Positions 8,517-16,777 of a DNA stretch of 64,000 nt are shown in pieces. Position numbers and translations under genes: made by a program. Below the pieces are notes generated by a model. The model had not been told where the DNA came from. It searched no databases and worked only from the letters and a program-made list of their open reading frames with translations. The stretch covers positions 5,394,001-5,458,000 of the forward strand of contig NZ_CP109430.1 in the NCBI RefSeq assembly GCF_036250735.1, written 5' to 3'. Positions within the stretch are counted from its first letter, which is position 1. Every line of letters begins with the position of its first letter. The stretch comes from Streptosporangium sp. NBC_01495. GTDB lineage: Bacteria; Actinomycetota; Actinomycetes; Streptosporangiales; Streptosporangiaceae.

Positions 8517-9534
8517 CTTCCCGGCGCTCAGTCCACCAGAGCAGGAACCGCTCGGCGGACAGGAACAGCTCATCAGGGCCGTGGTCGCCCCGGTCATAGT
8601 GGTAGTCGAGCTGCCAAAAATCCGACATGCGTTTCCACCACAGCCTCTCGACCGCGTCGGCGAGATCCTCCCGCCGCAGCGGCACCAGGCTGCGGTAGCC
8701 GCCGACGAACGCCGCGACCCGCTCCAGGTCGAGGTGTCCGCTCTCGCCGCCGAACTGGACTGTCGCGGTGCGCGCGACCTCCTCGGCGAACGGCCGGGCC
8801 CGGATCCGATCCCAGTCGAGGACCGCGATGACCGCCCCGTCCCGCCACAGGATGTTGCGGTGTTGGACGTCCCCGTGTGTCCACCCGACTGGCCCCGCTG
8901 GCACCTCACCGGTCGGGCGTTGCGCCCCGTACTTGTCGATGAGGACCGTCCGCTGTTCCAGCAGTTCGGCCGCCGCCACGTCGAACGGCTGCGGAGCGTC
9001 CAGCGAGGAGATCACCGCCAGGAAGCGGTTCGCTTCGGCGATGGCGGTCGCCGGGTCGGTGACCTTAGCTCGCAGGGCGGCAGTCGCCTCCGGCAGCCCG
9101 GCCTCAGGCGGGAGGTGGTTCAGCCGCTGGTGGATCTGCCCGAGCAGGACACCCAGGTCGGCGGACTGGTCCAGCGACAACTCGGTGCCCCGCAGGTGGA
9201 CGCCGTCCACCCACGGCAGCAGGCAATAGCCACGACCGCCGATCTCAACGACTACGTCGCCGTCGACGCTCACCTCCGGTGAGCACACGGGCATACCCTC
9301 AGCGGTGAGGATCACCAGAACACGCAGGTTACGCCGCGCGATCGGCAGCGCCACGTCGAGGATCTCCTTCAACGCATACGTTCCGCGCTCAGCGCGGACA
9401 CGCCAGTTGCGGTTCATCAGCCCGTCGGAGAGATACCGAAGATCGGTAATCCGGCCGAGCCGGAAAGCCTCGCTGAGCAGCGGAAGGTCATCGGAGACGT
9501 CGTGACGTCGGGTCTCTGTCGTCTCAGCAGTCAC
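8488..9534 (-). CDS. APH/homoserine kinase-type phosphotransferase
   Basis: About 348 residues. GWTHGDVQHRNILW is a canonical HGDxxxxN catalytic loop and VLDWDRIR the metal-binding DxD-type motif. YCLLPWVDG and an N-terminal LSDGLMNRNWRV nucleotide loop fit homoserine kinase / APH-like kinases. The start is set at the GTG at 9534, because the open frame upstream encodes a different protein fragment (a methyltransferase remnant). No clear ribosome binding site precedes it. It faces the eight-gene sugar cluster tail to tail. Its substrate is unknown. Confidence 0.75.
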   Translation of the reverse strand: MTAETTETRRHDVSDDLPLLSEAFRLGRITDLRYLSDGLMNRNWRVRAERGTYALKEILDVALPIARRNLRVLVILTAEGMPVCSPEVSVDGDVVVEIGGRGYCLLPWVDGVHLRGTELSLDQSADLGVLLGQIHQRLNHLPPEAGLPEATAALRAKVTDPATAIAEANRFLAVISSLDAPQPFDVAAAELLEQRTVLIDKYGAQRPTGEVPAGPVGWTHGDVQHRNILWRDGAVIAVLDWDRIRARPFAEEVARTATVQFGGESGHLDLERVAAFVGGYRSLVPLRREDLADAVERLWWKRMSDFWQLDYHYDRGDHGPDELFLSAERFLLWWTERREEVQAAFATA

Positions 9535-9672
9535 GTGCAGCAGGCTACGCCTGCCCCGCCCGCGTCGCCGCCCTCTTCGCTCTGAATGTCCCACCCACCT
9601 GAGAGCTTTTGATGAGGTGGCTGTCCTTCCCGACACCGTGCTTATCTCGGCCGGTTCGTGACTGGCCGGTAG

Positions 9673-10714
9673 GCTGGCCGCCGCCAGGTTCTTCTGCGCG
9701 CTGTTGACCAGGTCCTCATCGACGTCCACGGTCCACACATGACCGGTGGGGGCGACGAGCCGTCCGAGGAGGGCCGCGTTGTAGCCGGTGGCGGCCCCGG
9801 CTTCCAGGACCTTGTGGCCGGGCTGCGCGCCCAGCTGTTCCAGCTGGGTGGCGACGATGGACGGCGCGGAGATGCAAGAGATCATCTCGTCGGTCTCGTC
9901 GTGCTTCACCGACACGGCGTCGTCGGCGTAGGCAGCCTCGACGTCGGCTTCGGGGATGAACCGGTGGCGTTCAATCTCCCGGAACGCTTCGATGATCGCG
10001 GGGGTGCGCAGGTGGCCGGAGTCGGTGAACCCGGCCACCATGGCTTCGCGCAGTTCGGTGGGATCGACGGTCGCGGTGATGGTGGTCTCCATCTTCTCGA
10101 AGGTAGGGATTACGGGTGCGGACCGGCTGGTGAACACGGTGGCCGGCTCGTCATCTCCGAAGGCGACGTGCCGGCCCAGCCAGGCTGTCGCGGCCTGCTC
10201 GGCCACGGGTACGGCGGCGCGGTTGAACGCGAAGATCGCGTGATGGGCGAGCACCGCGCGAAGTCCTCGCCTCAGGTGCCCGCCGGTCGCGAACCGGGCC
10301 AGGCGACGGCCGGCGTCCTCGAACGCGGCGACACGGTCGGCCCAGCCCGGCTCGGTGGTCTCCCGTTGCGCGGCGTCGGCGTTCATGAGGCGCCGCATGG
10401 CAGTGACCGCCGCCGCCCGGCGAGCCGCGTCCGAGGGGTCGATCGGCGGGCGGTGGTTCGCGAGCTTCGCCCACACGTCGCCGATCTCGAACGGGTCAAG
10501 ACCGGCGGCGCGGTTCATGGTGGACAGCAGCAGAATGCCGCGCTCTTTGGCGAGGGGGCTGCCGGTCTGGGCCAACGCCGCGGGGCTGTCGGCGCAGAAC
10601 ACCTCATGAGCGATGGCCATGCTCTCCGGGCCGCCGAAGGCTTCGGTCTCCGGCTCGTAGAGACCGCCGCCCCAGTCGGCCACCAGGTCGTCGGCGACGA
10701 GCAGGTCGGCCGCG
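9673..10714 (-). pseudogene. Remnant of a thiopeptide-type domain / FxLD-system methyltransferase fusion
   Basis: Read on the minus strand, this stretch first encodes LYEPETEAFGGPES and following residues. That is the C-terminal signature of the lantibiotic-dehydratase-related thiopeptide-type domain. It then runs into a PCMT-like methyltransferase (IEAFREIERHRFIPEAD, VLEAGAATGYNAALLG, VWTVDVDEDLV). This order matches FxLD-system methyltransferases of lanthipeptide loci. Both ends are lost: the start of the domain is replaced by unrelated sequence near 10,715, and the methyltransferase stops making sense after NLAAAS near 9,673. The frame happens to stay open, but no intact enzyme can be made. 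Confidence 0.65.
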
Positions 10715-11109
10715 GGGTGCTCGGTGCGCTGCTGGAGGAGACCGTCTATCTGGCCGCCCTGACCGGCGAGCCGCTGGAGGCCCGCCGCGACGCGCCCTGG
10801 ATCGCCGGCACCCCCGGCACGCTCTGCCACACGATGACCGTCCGCGCCTGCCAGGCGACCGGGTACACCCCTCGGGTCCGTCACCACGCCGACGACTTCG
10901 GCACCGTTCTCGCCCTCGTCGCCGCGGGCCAGGGCGTCGCGTTCATCCCGGAGCTCGGCCTGCTCGCGCCCCCGCCGGACGTCGTGCTGACGGCACTGCC
11001 GACCCGGCGGAGAACCCGCCTGGCCTACCGACGAGGCACCGGAGGACACCCCGCCGTACTGGCCGCCCGCTCGGCCCTGCACGCATCGGTCGTCGGGCGA
11101 AAGCAATGA
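10715..11109 (+). pseudogene. C-terminal fragment of a LysR-family regulator
   Basis: From about LLEETVYLAAL the plus strand encodes the end of a LysR substrate-binding domain, including WIAGTPGTLCH, RVRHHADDFGTVLALVAAGQGVAFIPELG and a natural C-terminus at 11,109. The HTH and first half of the effector domain are absent. Upstream sequence belongs to the opposite-strand methyltransferase remnant, so this is a truncated relict created by a rearrangement near 10,715. Confidence 0.65.
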
Positions 11110-11120
11110 GCCTGGGCAGC

Positions 11121-11552
11121 TCAGGCGAGTTGGTCGAATTCGCCGTCCTTGGCTCCGGAAAGCCAGGCGTTCCACTCGCCGGGAGTGAACACGAGCGTCT
11201 CCGCTGCGGGGATGAGACGCATCGCTATGTGATCGTCAACGAACGCGATCGACAGGTGGATGTCGCCGGGGTTGGAGGTGGACAGCCACTCGGCGGCGCT
11301 CAGCCCGAGGTCTGCGACTGCCGGTTTGGGCAGGTGGGACGGTGTTCCGGGGAGGTGCGCGGGCAGGTCGTAGGAGCCGTTCCGCGCTTCGGTCAGCAGG
11401 GATTTCCAGGCGTCGGAGCTACAGAGCAGCCTGGGGCCGTCCGGGTTCTTGGAGTCGCGGATGGCAACCCCGAACGGAGCCGGTCTCATCTGGACACACT
11501 GCTGGCCGCTGCCGGTGTAACTGCTGGTGATCCAACCCTGCTCGTCGGTCAT
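11121..11552 (-). CDS. DUF397-domain protein with C-terminal extension
   Basis: The 143-residue product starts with a DUF397 unit (WITSSYTGSGQQCVQM, VAIRDSKNPDGPRL). It continues past the usual 60-75 residues and ends in WNAWLSGAKDGEFD, which is the typical end of a DUF397 protein. The middle (about residues 65-125) looks like an insertion within the domain or a second degenerate copy. DUF397 proteins are small partners of XRE/DUF5753 regulators in actinomycetes. It lies directly downstream of another DUF397 gene and an XRE gene on the same strand. Confidence 0.75.
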   Translation of the reverse strand: MTDEQGWITSSYTGSGQQCVQMRPAPFGVAIRDSKNPDGPRLLCSSDAWKSLLTEARNGSYDLPAHLPGTPSHLPKPAVADLGLSAAEWLSTSNPGDIHLSIAFVDDHIAMRLIPAAETLVFTPGEWNAWLSGAKDGEFDQLA

Positions 11553-11568
11553 TGAATCGCCTTCCTCG

Positions 11569-11805
11569 TCAGGGGCGTCGGAGTTCGCCGCGTTCGATGC
11601 CGCCAGTGAAGGCGTCGTATTCGGCGTCGGTAAACAGGTGCGGGGCCTTCTCGGGATCCTTGGAGTCGCGCAGGGCCACGAGGCCCCGTTCCAGGAAGGC
11701 GATCTGGACGCAGTTGGTGCCGCCGCTGCTGAGGCTGCTGGTGTGCCAGCGGGCGTCGCGGAGTTGGGTTTTCACCCAGTCGGGGTCGAGGGTGTTCTTG
11801 TTCAT
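11569..11805 (-). CDS. DUF397-domain protein
   Basis: A 78-residue protein of standard DUF397 form: WHTSSLSSGGTNCVQI, then VALRDSKDPEKAPHLF, then the closing YDAFTGGIERGE. Its ATG overlaps the stop of the upstream XRE gene (ATGA), giving the regulator-partner coupling that is normal for this family. The larger open frame around it starts inside the XRE gene and is not used. Confidence 0.82.
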   Translation of the reverse strand: MNKNTLDPDWVKTQLRDARWHTSSLSSGGTNCVQIAFLERGLVALRDSKDPEKAPHLFTDAEYDAFTGGIERGELRRP

Positions 11806-12665
11806 GAGAGGTCCTTGGCGATCGTGGTGAGAAGCGGTATCGACGCCTTCGGCGACAGGGCATCGGACTTCAGCAGGTCGCTGGTGGTGCGGTAGAGCTC
11901 GACGACTTCGGGTTCGTTCAGGTGCAGGGAGGCGCGCAGGGACTCGATGCACACGAGGTCGCGACCGGCGGGAAACGACATGAGCATGAATGGGCCGTCC
12001 ATTCCCGCGTGGGCTCCGGCGGAGAACGGCAGGACCTGGATCGTGACGGCGGGGTTGGTACGGGCGAGGTGTATCAGGTGTTCGATCTGGGCGCGCATAC
12101 AGGCACGTTCACCGACTTCCTGGCGCAACACTCCTTCGGGGAGCACAGTCCAGATTTTCAGCGGGACTCGGCGTTCCAGCGTGGCGCGCTGATGTTCCAG
12201 ACGTAGCGCTACGAAGTGGTCGATGTCTTCGGGGGTCTTCCAAACGCGGCTGCCCTCGGTCACCGCACGGGCGTACTCGGGGGTCTGAAGCAGTCCGTGG
12301 ACGGCGAGAGGGTTGAAGACGAACAGGGCATTGGCGTTCTCCACCTGGGAGAGGTAGTCGCCGAGCGGGTCGTCGACCACGCCTTCGTAGCGCTGCCACC
12401 AGTCCGCTTCACCGGCCCGGCGTACGAGGTCGCGGAGTTCTTCCCGCAGGGCGGTGTCAGTGATGCCGAAGACCTCGAAGAAGTGCGGAAGCTGCTGGAT
12501 CCTGAGCCCTTGCAGCCCGTTCTCGATCTTGCTGACCGTTGAGAGGGACTGGTATCCGAGGTGGCCCGCCGCTTCCTCCTGGGTCCAGCCGAGGGCCTCG
12601 CGGATGCGCCTGAGTTCCGCACCCAGGCGTCGGCGTCGCGGGGTGGGTTCGACGGGCATGGCCAC
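11802..12665 (-). CDS. XRE-family regulator with DUF5753 domain
   Basis: 287 residues. An N-terminal helix-turn-helix (LRRIREALGWTQEEAAGHLGYQSLSTVSKIENG) is followed by a DUF5753 effector domain with the motifs LLQTPEYARAV, LEHQRATLERR and IQVLPFSAGAHAGMDGPF. GGAGGT stands just upstream of the ATG. Such regulators control development or secondary metabolism together with DUF397 partners. The divergent neighbour at 13,004 is an RsbW-like ATPase, completing a triad often found in Streptomyces and relatives. Confidence 0.9.
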   Translation of the reverse strand: MAMPVEPTPRRRRLGAELRRIREALGWTQEEAAGHLGYQSLSTVSKIENGLQGLRIQQLPHFFEVFGITDTALREELRDLVRRAGEADWWQRYEGVVDDPLGDYLSQVENANALFVFNPLAVHGLLQTPEYARAVTEGSRVWKTPEDIDHFVALRLEHQRATLERRVPLKIWTVLPEGVLRQEVGERACMRAQIEHLIHLARTNPAVTIQVLPFSAGAHAGMDGPFMLMSFPAGRDLVCIESLRASLHLNEPEVVELYRTTSDLLKSDALSPKASIPLLTTIAKDLS

Positions 12666-13003
12666 CTCCTTCCTCGTGCTTCCTCGTGGGGAGCGTAGTG
12701 CTCGGGATGGCCTGAGAAAACGTGATCCCCTTTAGAGGAAAGTCTTTCTTCTAGGAATGACTTGCCTAGAGAGTAGCTTGCACTGCACCATCGAGACGTG
12801 ACAGCGGTACGTGTTCACGACGTCACAGATAGGCATGGCCGTCGGCGCTGTTCGTCCGCCTCCATCGGACGCCCCATGCACCGCCTGTCCCGCTACTCCC
12901 TTGACCTCACGCTTTCCCACCGGGGCGAAACCCGAGCAAGCCCGCAGAGCATCTGCCGACCTGATCGCAGGACTGCCCCCAGCCCCACCCGTTAGGAGCA
13001 ACG
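12666..13003. promoter_or_regulatory. Divergent promoter region between XRE regulator and ATPase
   Basis: This 338-base stretch has no credible gene. Its middle is markedly AT-richer than its surroundings. It contains an interrupted palindrome (TCTAGG at 12,750 and CCTAGA at 12,765) and two CTTGC direct repeats 16 bases apart (12,761 and 12,777). These are plausible operator elements for the adjacent XRE regulator, but this is unproven. Confidence 0.35.
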
Positions 13004-13504
13004 ATGCTCATCGAGCGCGTTCCCGTCCCGGACCCCGGCGAGTACGGCAAACCCCGCAACCGCTTCCGGATGACCGCCTGGTGCCTGCCTCCGGGCAACG
13101 CGGCCCGGCGGGCCCGGGAGGTGTTCCGCGATCAGCTGTCCAGGCTGCCCATGGCCGCCGACGTGCTCGACGAGCTGGAGATCGTGGTCTCCGAGCTGGT
13201 CACCAACGCCACCCGCTACGCCCCCGGCCCCTACGAACTCCGCCTCCTGCACGACCACGGCCTGCCCGTCCGCGCCGAGGTCGTCGACGCCGGAGCCGGA
13301 ACCACCCTCATCGACCACCTGTTGAACCGCTCCCCGCCCGTCCCCGAGCGCATCGACGACCTCGAACTCGGCGGCCGAGGCCTGCGCATCGTCACCGAAC
13401 TCACCCACGGGCGCTGCGGCACCCAATGGACCCGCCTGTGCGGCACCGGCCAACTCGGCACCGGCGTCTGGTTCGACCTCCCCATCCGGCCTCACCAGCC
13501 CTAA
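13004..13504 (+). CDS. RsbW-like ATP-binding protein (HATPase_c fold)
   Basis: 166 residues. The N box ELEIVVSELVTNATRYA and the G1/G2-type boxes (VVDAGAG and LGGRGLRIV) identify a GHKL ATPase of the anti-sigma/RsbW type. RLLHDHGLPVRAEV lies between them. Many actinomycete copies sit beside XRE/DUF397 pairs, as here. A GGAGCAACG sequence precedes the ATG. The role is presumably regulatory; the partner protein is not identifiable. Confidence 0.85.
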   Translation: MLIERVPVPDPGEYGKPRNRFRMTAWCLPPGNAARRAREVFRDQLSRLPMAADVLDELEIVVSELVTNATRYAPGPYELRLLHDHGLPVRAEVVDAGAGTTLIDHLLNRSPPVPERIDDLELGGRGLRIVTELTHGRCGTQWTRLCGTGQLGTGVWFDLPIRPHQP

Positions 13505-14000
13505 CCTCCCCGACCTCCGGGCAGCCGGAATCGTCCCCCGATTCCCCTGAACCCGGAGCCGGTCCACGCCGACGGCTCCCCCGTGCCGAGCGTGGGCCGT
13601 ACACAGAGGCCGGCGTCCACGGACCCGATCCCACCCTCGTCCGGGACGCCGGCCTCCCCTACCCCCGCCACGACGGAACGCGACGGTTTCATGGCCACCT
13701 CCGCTGAGACCCCGGCCTCTACGGGGCCCCTCGCCCTCCTCCCGGCCCCGAGGTTCAGGAGGTAGCCGCCCGACCTCCCTCTATGACACAGTCCCCGGCA
13801 TCTGTGCCGGGGACTGTGCATGGCTTCACGGGTACGTCATCTCCCGACCCGGTGTACGTGATTTCTCAGACGTACGGCGACTCCGGTCCGGCACGTGCCC
13901 GGCTGTCCTGCTTCTCGGCGTCGAACCCCCTGGCCGCTCCCTTCCCTCGCCCTCCGCGACGTAAGGGATGGTGACGGTGCACCTGCGACCGGGGGGAGTC
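13505..14000. other. Gene-free stretch with one hairpin
   Basis: Short open frames here are proline/threonine-rich and match no family. The only clear structure is the hairpin listed separately at 13,787-13,818. Confidence 0.5.
13787..13818. terminator. 14-bp perfect hairpin
   Basis: CACAGTCCCCGGCA and its exact complement flank a TCTG loop. It probably ends transcripts from the ATPase gene and/or the convergent gene at 14,001. No T-tract follows. Confidence 0.55.
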
Positions 14001-14321
14001 TCAGACGGTCCTGGTCGCGGCGCTCAACGCCTCTTCAACATCACGAGCGATCTCGTTCCACCGCTTCGTGAACTCCGCCAGGGCCTGCATGGCCCGTCGC
14101 TCGGCCTTGGCCCTGGAGCTGATGCCTGTCTGCCTGACGAGAAGTCCCTTTGGGCCGGGGAGGTTGATGGACAGGTCCCAGCAGGCCACGCCGATGCGGT
14201 CGCGTGACTTGTCCAGGACGAAGAAACGAAGACCTCCGATATAGCCGTACTCCAGGCTGCCACCGGACTCAGACCCCTGCCACTCGATCACGGAGAGGCC
14301 TGCGCCCTGATCCTCCGTCAT
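14001..14321 (-). CDS. Small protein of unknown function
   Basis: 106 residues with alternating strands at the start (LEYGYIGGLRFFVLDKSRDRIGVACWDLSINLPG) and a basic, helical end (SRAKAERRAMQALAEFTKRWNEIARDVEEAL). I do not recognise the family. Its ATG overlaps the stop of the upstream gene, so it is co-translated with it. It belongs to the minus-strand group downstream of a second XRE/DUF5753 regulator. Confidence 0.65.
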   Translation of the reverse strand: MTEDQGAGLSVIEWQGSESGGSLEYGYIGGLRFFVLDKSRDRIGVACWDLSINLPGPKGLLVRQTGISSRAKAERRAMQALAEFTKRWNEIARDVEEALSAATRTV

Positions 14322-14713
14322 ACCCCTTCGCCAGACTGTGCTGTGAGAATCAGGTTCGCGACCTTCTCGGGATGCTCACGCCTGACAGTCTGCAGGTCGG
14401 GACCGTTCCGAAGGGACACCAGGTAACAGCCCGAACGCAACCCCACAGTCACCGTACCGATGATCGCTCCCGCATTGCCGTGGACGACCAGTTCGGGCGC
14501 GTGCCGCGCGCAACGCCCCAGAGGCAGCGGTCTGCCGTCCTCGGCCAGCTTCAAGCTGATCTTGTGGACGGGTTTGGCATTCACCCCCCGCTCCCTCAGC
14601 AGCCGTCGCACAACGCCCAAGGACCCGTCGTGCTCCTCTGCCGTTGCGTCGGTTACCTCATCGTTCCCGTGTTCCTCAGTGAGAGGCTCTGCTGCTGTCC
14701 GTCCGATCGCCAT
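14318..14713 (-). CDS. Small protein of unknown function
   Basis: 131 residues from the ATG at 14,713: an acidic N-terminus (EPLTEEHGNDEVTDATAEEHD), then a compact region with GTVTVGLRSGCYLVSLRNGPD. No family recognised. The start was chosen because the frame upstream overlaps the XRE gene. It is translationally coupled to the 106-residue gene behind it, and both may be a two-gene accessory unit. Confidence 0.6.
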   Translation of the reverse strand: MAIGRTAAEPLTEEHGNDEVTDATAEEHDGSLGVVRRLLRERGVNAKPVHKISLKLAEDGRPLPLGRCARHAPELVVHGNAGAIIGTVTVGLRSGCYLVSLRNGPDLQTVRREHPEKVANLILTAQSGEGV

Positions 14714-14768
14714 GCACCGACCGTAGAAACGGCACCTCACCCGAACCAGGAAGTTGCGGAATGTTGCG

Positions 14769-15626
14769 CTATTTCGTGGAGGGCAGTTCCTGCGCAACTG
14801 AAGTGATGATGTGGCGCGCGGCCTTCCCGTAGACAGCGACGCTCGCGAGATGACCGAACATGCGTAAGTACAACTTGACTTCGGAAGGGCGGGTGACTTC
14901 GATGTTCGCAGTCGGTGTCTCCAGGCACACGAATTCGTCATCGAAGATCCAGAAGCCGGTGGACGACACACAGGGCCGCTCGATCATCATAGGGATGATG
15001 CCGATCGAGACCGTCGGCAACGACATGACGGTGAGCAGGCGGTCAAGCTGTCCGGCCTGCACTTCGGCCGTACCGAACCATGTCCGCAGGGACTGTTCCT
15101 CTATGAGCACGCTGAAATGCTTGCCCGCCTGATAGATGACCCGCTGACGCTCCATGCGGGCGACCACGGAGGCTTCCAGGTCGTTCGGGGTGTCGAGAAA
15201 CGAGATCCAGAACGAGAGCATCGCGGCTGCGTAGTCGGCCGTCTGGAACAAGCCGGGAATCGCATTATGCTCATAGATCCGAAATAGTGAAGTTCGCTCG
15301 TACAGGGGGACATGCACCTGCATCAGGCGCTTCATACCAGAATGCGTCTGACGCCGGAACTCCTGGTACATGGACTGGATTGACTGAACGGTGGCGATAA
15401 GATCCGGAATCTGGTCCTCGGCGTCGCAGATCCGACACCAGATCCGGATCTCCTCCTCTGTGGGAGTTTTGCCCCCGTGTTCCATGCGGCTGATCTTGGT
15501 GTAATGCCAACCCGTTTCGGACGCCAGGACGCGTCCGGTTAAGTTGGCGCCCGTACGAATCTCACGAAGGCGCTGTCCGAGGGCTTCGGCGGCCCGCTGA
15601 GCGGGACTAAGTTGGCGTGTACTCAC
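14769..15626 (-). CDS. XRE-family regulator with DUF5753 domain (second locus)
   Basis: About 285 residues from the GTG at 15,626. The HTH reads LREIRTGANLTGRVLASETGWHYTKISRME. The DUF5753 part has IPGLFQTADYAAAML, VVARMERQRV and IGIIPMMIERP. It overlaps the upstream DUF6879 gene by 20 bases, so the two are coupled. A TTG/ATG start further upstream (to 15,659) would deepen that overlap and is less likely. Base composition here is less GC-rich than in the sugar cluster. Confidence 0.87.
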   Translation of the reverse strand: MSTRQLSPAQRAAEALGQRLREIRTGANLTGRVLASETGWHYTKISRMEHGGKTPTEEEIRIWCRICDAEDQIPDLIATVQSIQSMYQEFRRQTHSGMKRLMQVHVPLYERTSLFRIYEHNAIPGLFQTADYAAAMLSFWISFLDTPNDLEASVVARMERQRVIYQAGKHFSVLIEEQSLRTWFGTAEVQAGQLDRLLTVMSLPTVSIGIIPMMIERPCVSSTGFWIFDDEFVCLETPTANIEVTRPSEVKLYLRMFGHLASVAVYGKAARHIITSVAQELPSTK

Positions 15627-16122
15627 TGTGGGGGATCGCGAACTTCCAGACGGTCTCAAAAGCGCTCTTGCACAGCGCTATGTCGCCTGGATCCGTAGAA
15701 GTCACCTTCGCTCTTCCCAGGCCGTTGCCAGCGTAGTGGAGGAACACCGCCAGGCTATCGTCGAACAGGTAGAAGTCGTTGCCCGGCAGGGGCGTCGACG
15801 AGACCAGACGGCGAGGAACCCAGCGGATGTCCTCGCCTGCTTCCACCATCGGATGAGCGATGCTGTACGACCAGCGCTGATAGTCGCTCAGCGGCTCCGA
15901 CACGATACGCGCCCTTCGTACCGTCTTGCCTGCTTTCACGTGTTCGCGCAGTGTGGCGCACCAGCCCTGTAGCCACTCCAGGTCATCCGGCTCTCCGGCC
16001 GCCCACTTGGCCATATAGGGCAGTTCCACCGAGGTGCCGTAGGCGTCCCGCGTTTCCAGGTGGACGGCGCTGTGCTCGAAGCCGGTCAACAGCTCCTCGA
16101 ACGCGTCATCAGAGATGTTCAT
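15607..16122 (-). CDS. DUF6879-family protein
   Basis: 171 residues with the family pattern: AVHLETRDAYG, a tryptophan-rich helix (WLQGWCATLREHVKAGKTVRRARIVSEPLSDYQRWSY) and GNDFYLFDD near residue 115. DUF6879 proteins accompany XRE/DUF5753 regulators in actinomycetes, in the place otherwise taken by DUF397. Their molecular role is unknown. It overlaps the upstream 94-residue gene (ATGA) and the downstream XRE gene. Confidence 0.82.
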   Translation of the reverse strand: MNISDDAFEELLTGFEHSAVHLETRDAYGTSVELPYMAKWAAGEPDDLEWLQGWCATLREHVKAGKTVRRARIVSEPLSDYQRWSYSIAHPMVEAGEDIRWVPRRLVSSTPLPGNDFYLFDDSLAVFLHYAGNGLGRAKVTSTDPGDIALCKSAFETVWKFAIPHSEYTPT

Positions 16123-16400
16123 GGGCCTGCGGGTGTGAAGAAGAACTGAAGCATTCGGTCGGGGATCTCGCAGGCGATCTCCCCTGGAGGGATGTCCATC
16201 TGGGCGAGGGCTTCCGGGTCGGTGACGACCCAGCCCTGCACAACCCAGCTGCCACGGTCGGTTCGGTAGACGGTCGGTGATCCGGTCGGGTTACTGTCGG
16301 GATCTTTACCCATGAACGTCAGGCGCATAATCGGCTCCCCACTCTCGTGGTGCGGAATGTTGCGGACTTCCGAGGCGATCGTGACTTCCTCTCGCAACAT
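16119..16400 (-). CDS. Small protein of unknown function, XRE/DUF6879 operon leader
   Basis: 93 residues from the ATG at 16,400 with AAGG at good spacing. Features: RLTFMGKDPDSNPTGSPTVYRTDRGSWVVQGWVV and DPEALAQMDIPPGEIACEIP. Similar small proteins commonly begin XRE/DUF6879 operons, and some are followed by a DUF397 gene. The function is unknown. It is the first gene of the run extending left to 14,001. Confidence 0.7.
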   Translation of the reverse strand: MLREEVTIASEVRNIPHHESGEPIMRLTFMGKDPDSNPTGSPTVYRTDRGSWVVQGWVVTDPEALAQMDIPPGEIACEIPDRMLQFFFTPAGP

Positions 16401-16478
16401 CGTCAACCTTCATGGACTGGCTTGTCAGCCGATTCCTAATGTCAGGGCAGGTTGATCCCATCACATGGAGGTGCGCTC

Positions 16479-16709
16479 ATGACACCCGACTTGTACGAAA
16501 AAACGGACCTGTCCGCCGCGAAGTTCACCCTCATTCCTTGCGGCGGGTCGAACGACGACGACGGCGAGGGCGAGGCGTGCCCGGAGATGGCCGTCGTCGG
16601 TGACGGCGTCTTCGCTCTGCGCGACAGCAAGAACCATGGAGCGGGAACGCTCCTGTTCAACGGTGCCGAGTTGGCCGCTTTGCGCGACGGCATCGGCGGC
16701 CTGATCTAG
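16479..16709 (+). CDS. DUF397-domain protein (third copy)
   Basis: 76 residues, DUF397-like: the Cys-containing segment is altered (FTLIPCGGSNDDDGEGEACPEMAVVG), while VFALRDSKNHGAGTLLFNGAELAALRDGI is standard. GGAGG lies seven bases before the ATG at 16,479. It is divergent from the XRE/DUF6879 operon and is followed immediately by a strong terminator hairpin, so it is a monocistronic gene. Confidence 0.8.
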   Translation: MTPDLYEKTDLSAAKFTLIPCGGSNDDDGEGEACPEMAVVGDGVFALRDSKNHGAGTLLFNGAELAALRDGIGGLI

Positions 16710-16722
16710 CATCCCCGCAATG

Positions 16723-16754
16723 CGGCCTTGCCTGTGCTACCACAGGCAAGGCCG
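16723..16754 (+). terminator. 14-bp perfect hairpin terminator
   Basis: CGGCCTTGCCTGTG and its complement around a CTAC loop, 14 bases after the DUF397 stop and followed by TTAGTCGTAT. A convincing intrinsic-type terminator for the DUF397 gene. Confidence 0.75.
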
Positions 16755-16777
16755 TTAGTCGTATAGGGAGAGGAACA

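Noticed and set aside
9739..11109. One 456-residue plus-strand protein covering the LysR fragment
   Set aside because: Only the last 130 residues look like a protein family. The rest is the shadow of the minus-strand methyltransferase remnant.
8488..11175. A single 895-residue minus-strand fusion of methyltransferase and kinase
   Set aside because: The methyltransferase is cut off near 9,673 and unrelated sequence follows before a complete kinase that has its own start at 9,534. Reading it as a fusion would be an artefact of an open frame.
13583..13765. A 60-residue open frame that might be a RiPP precursor near the FxLD remnant
   Set aside because: No FxLD-like motif, no core-peptide pattern and no ribosome binding site. 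Its composition is that of random GC-rich sequence.
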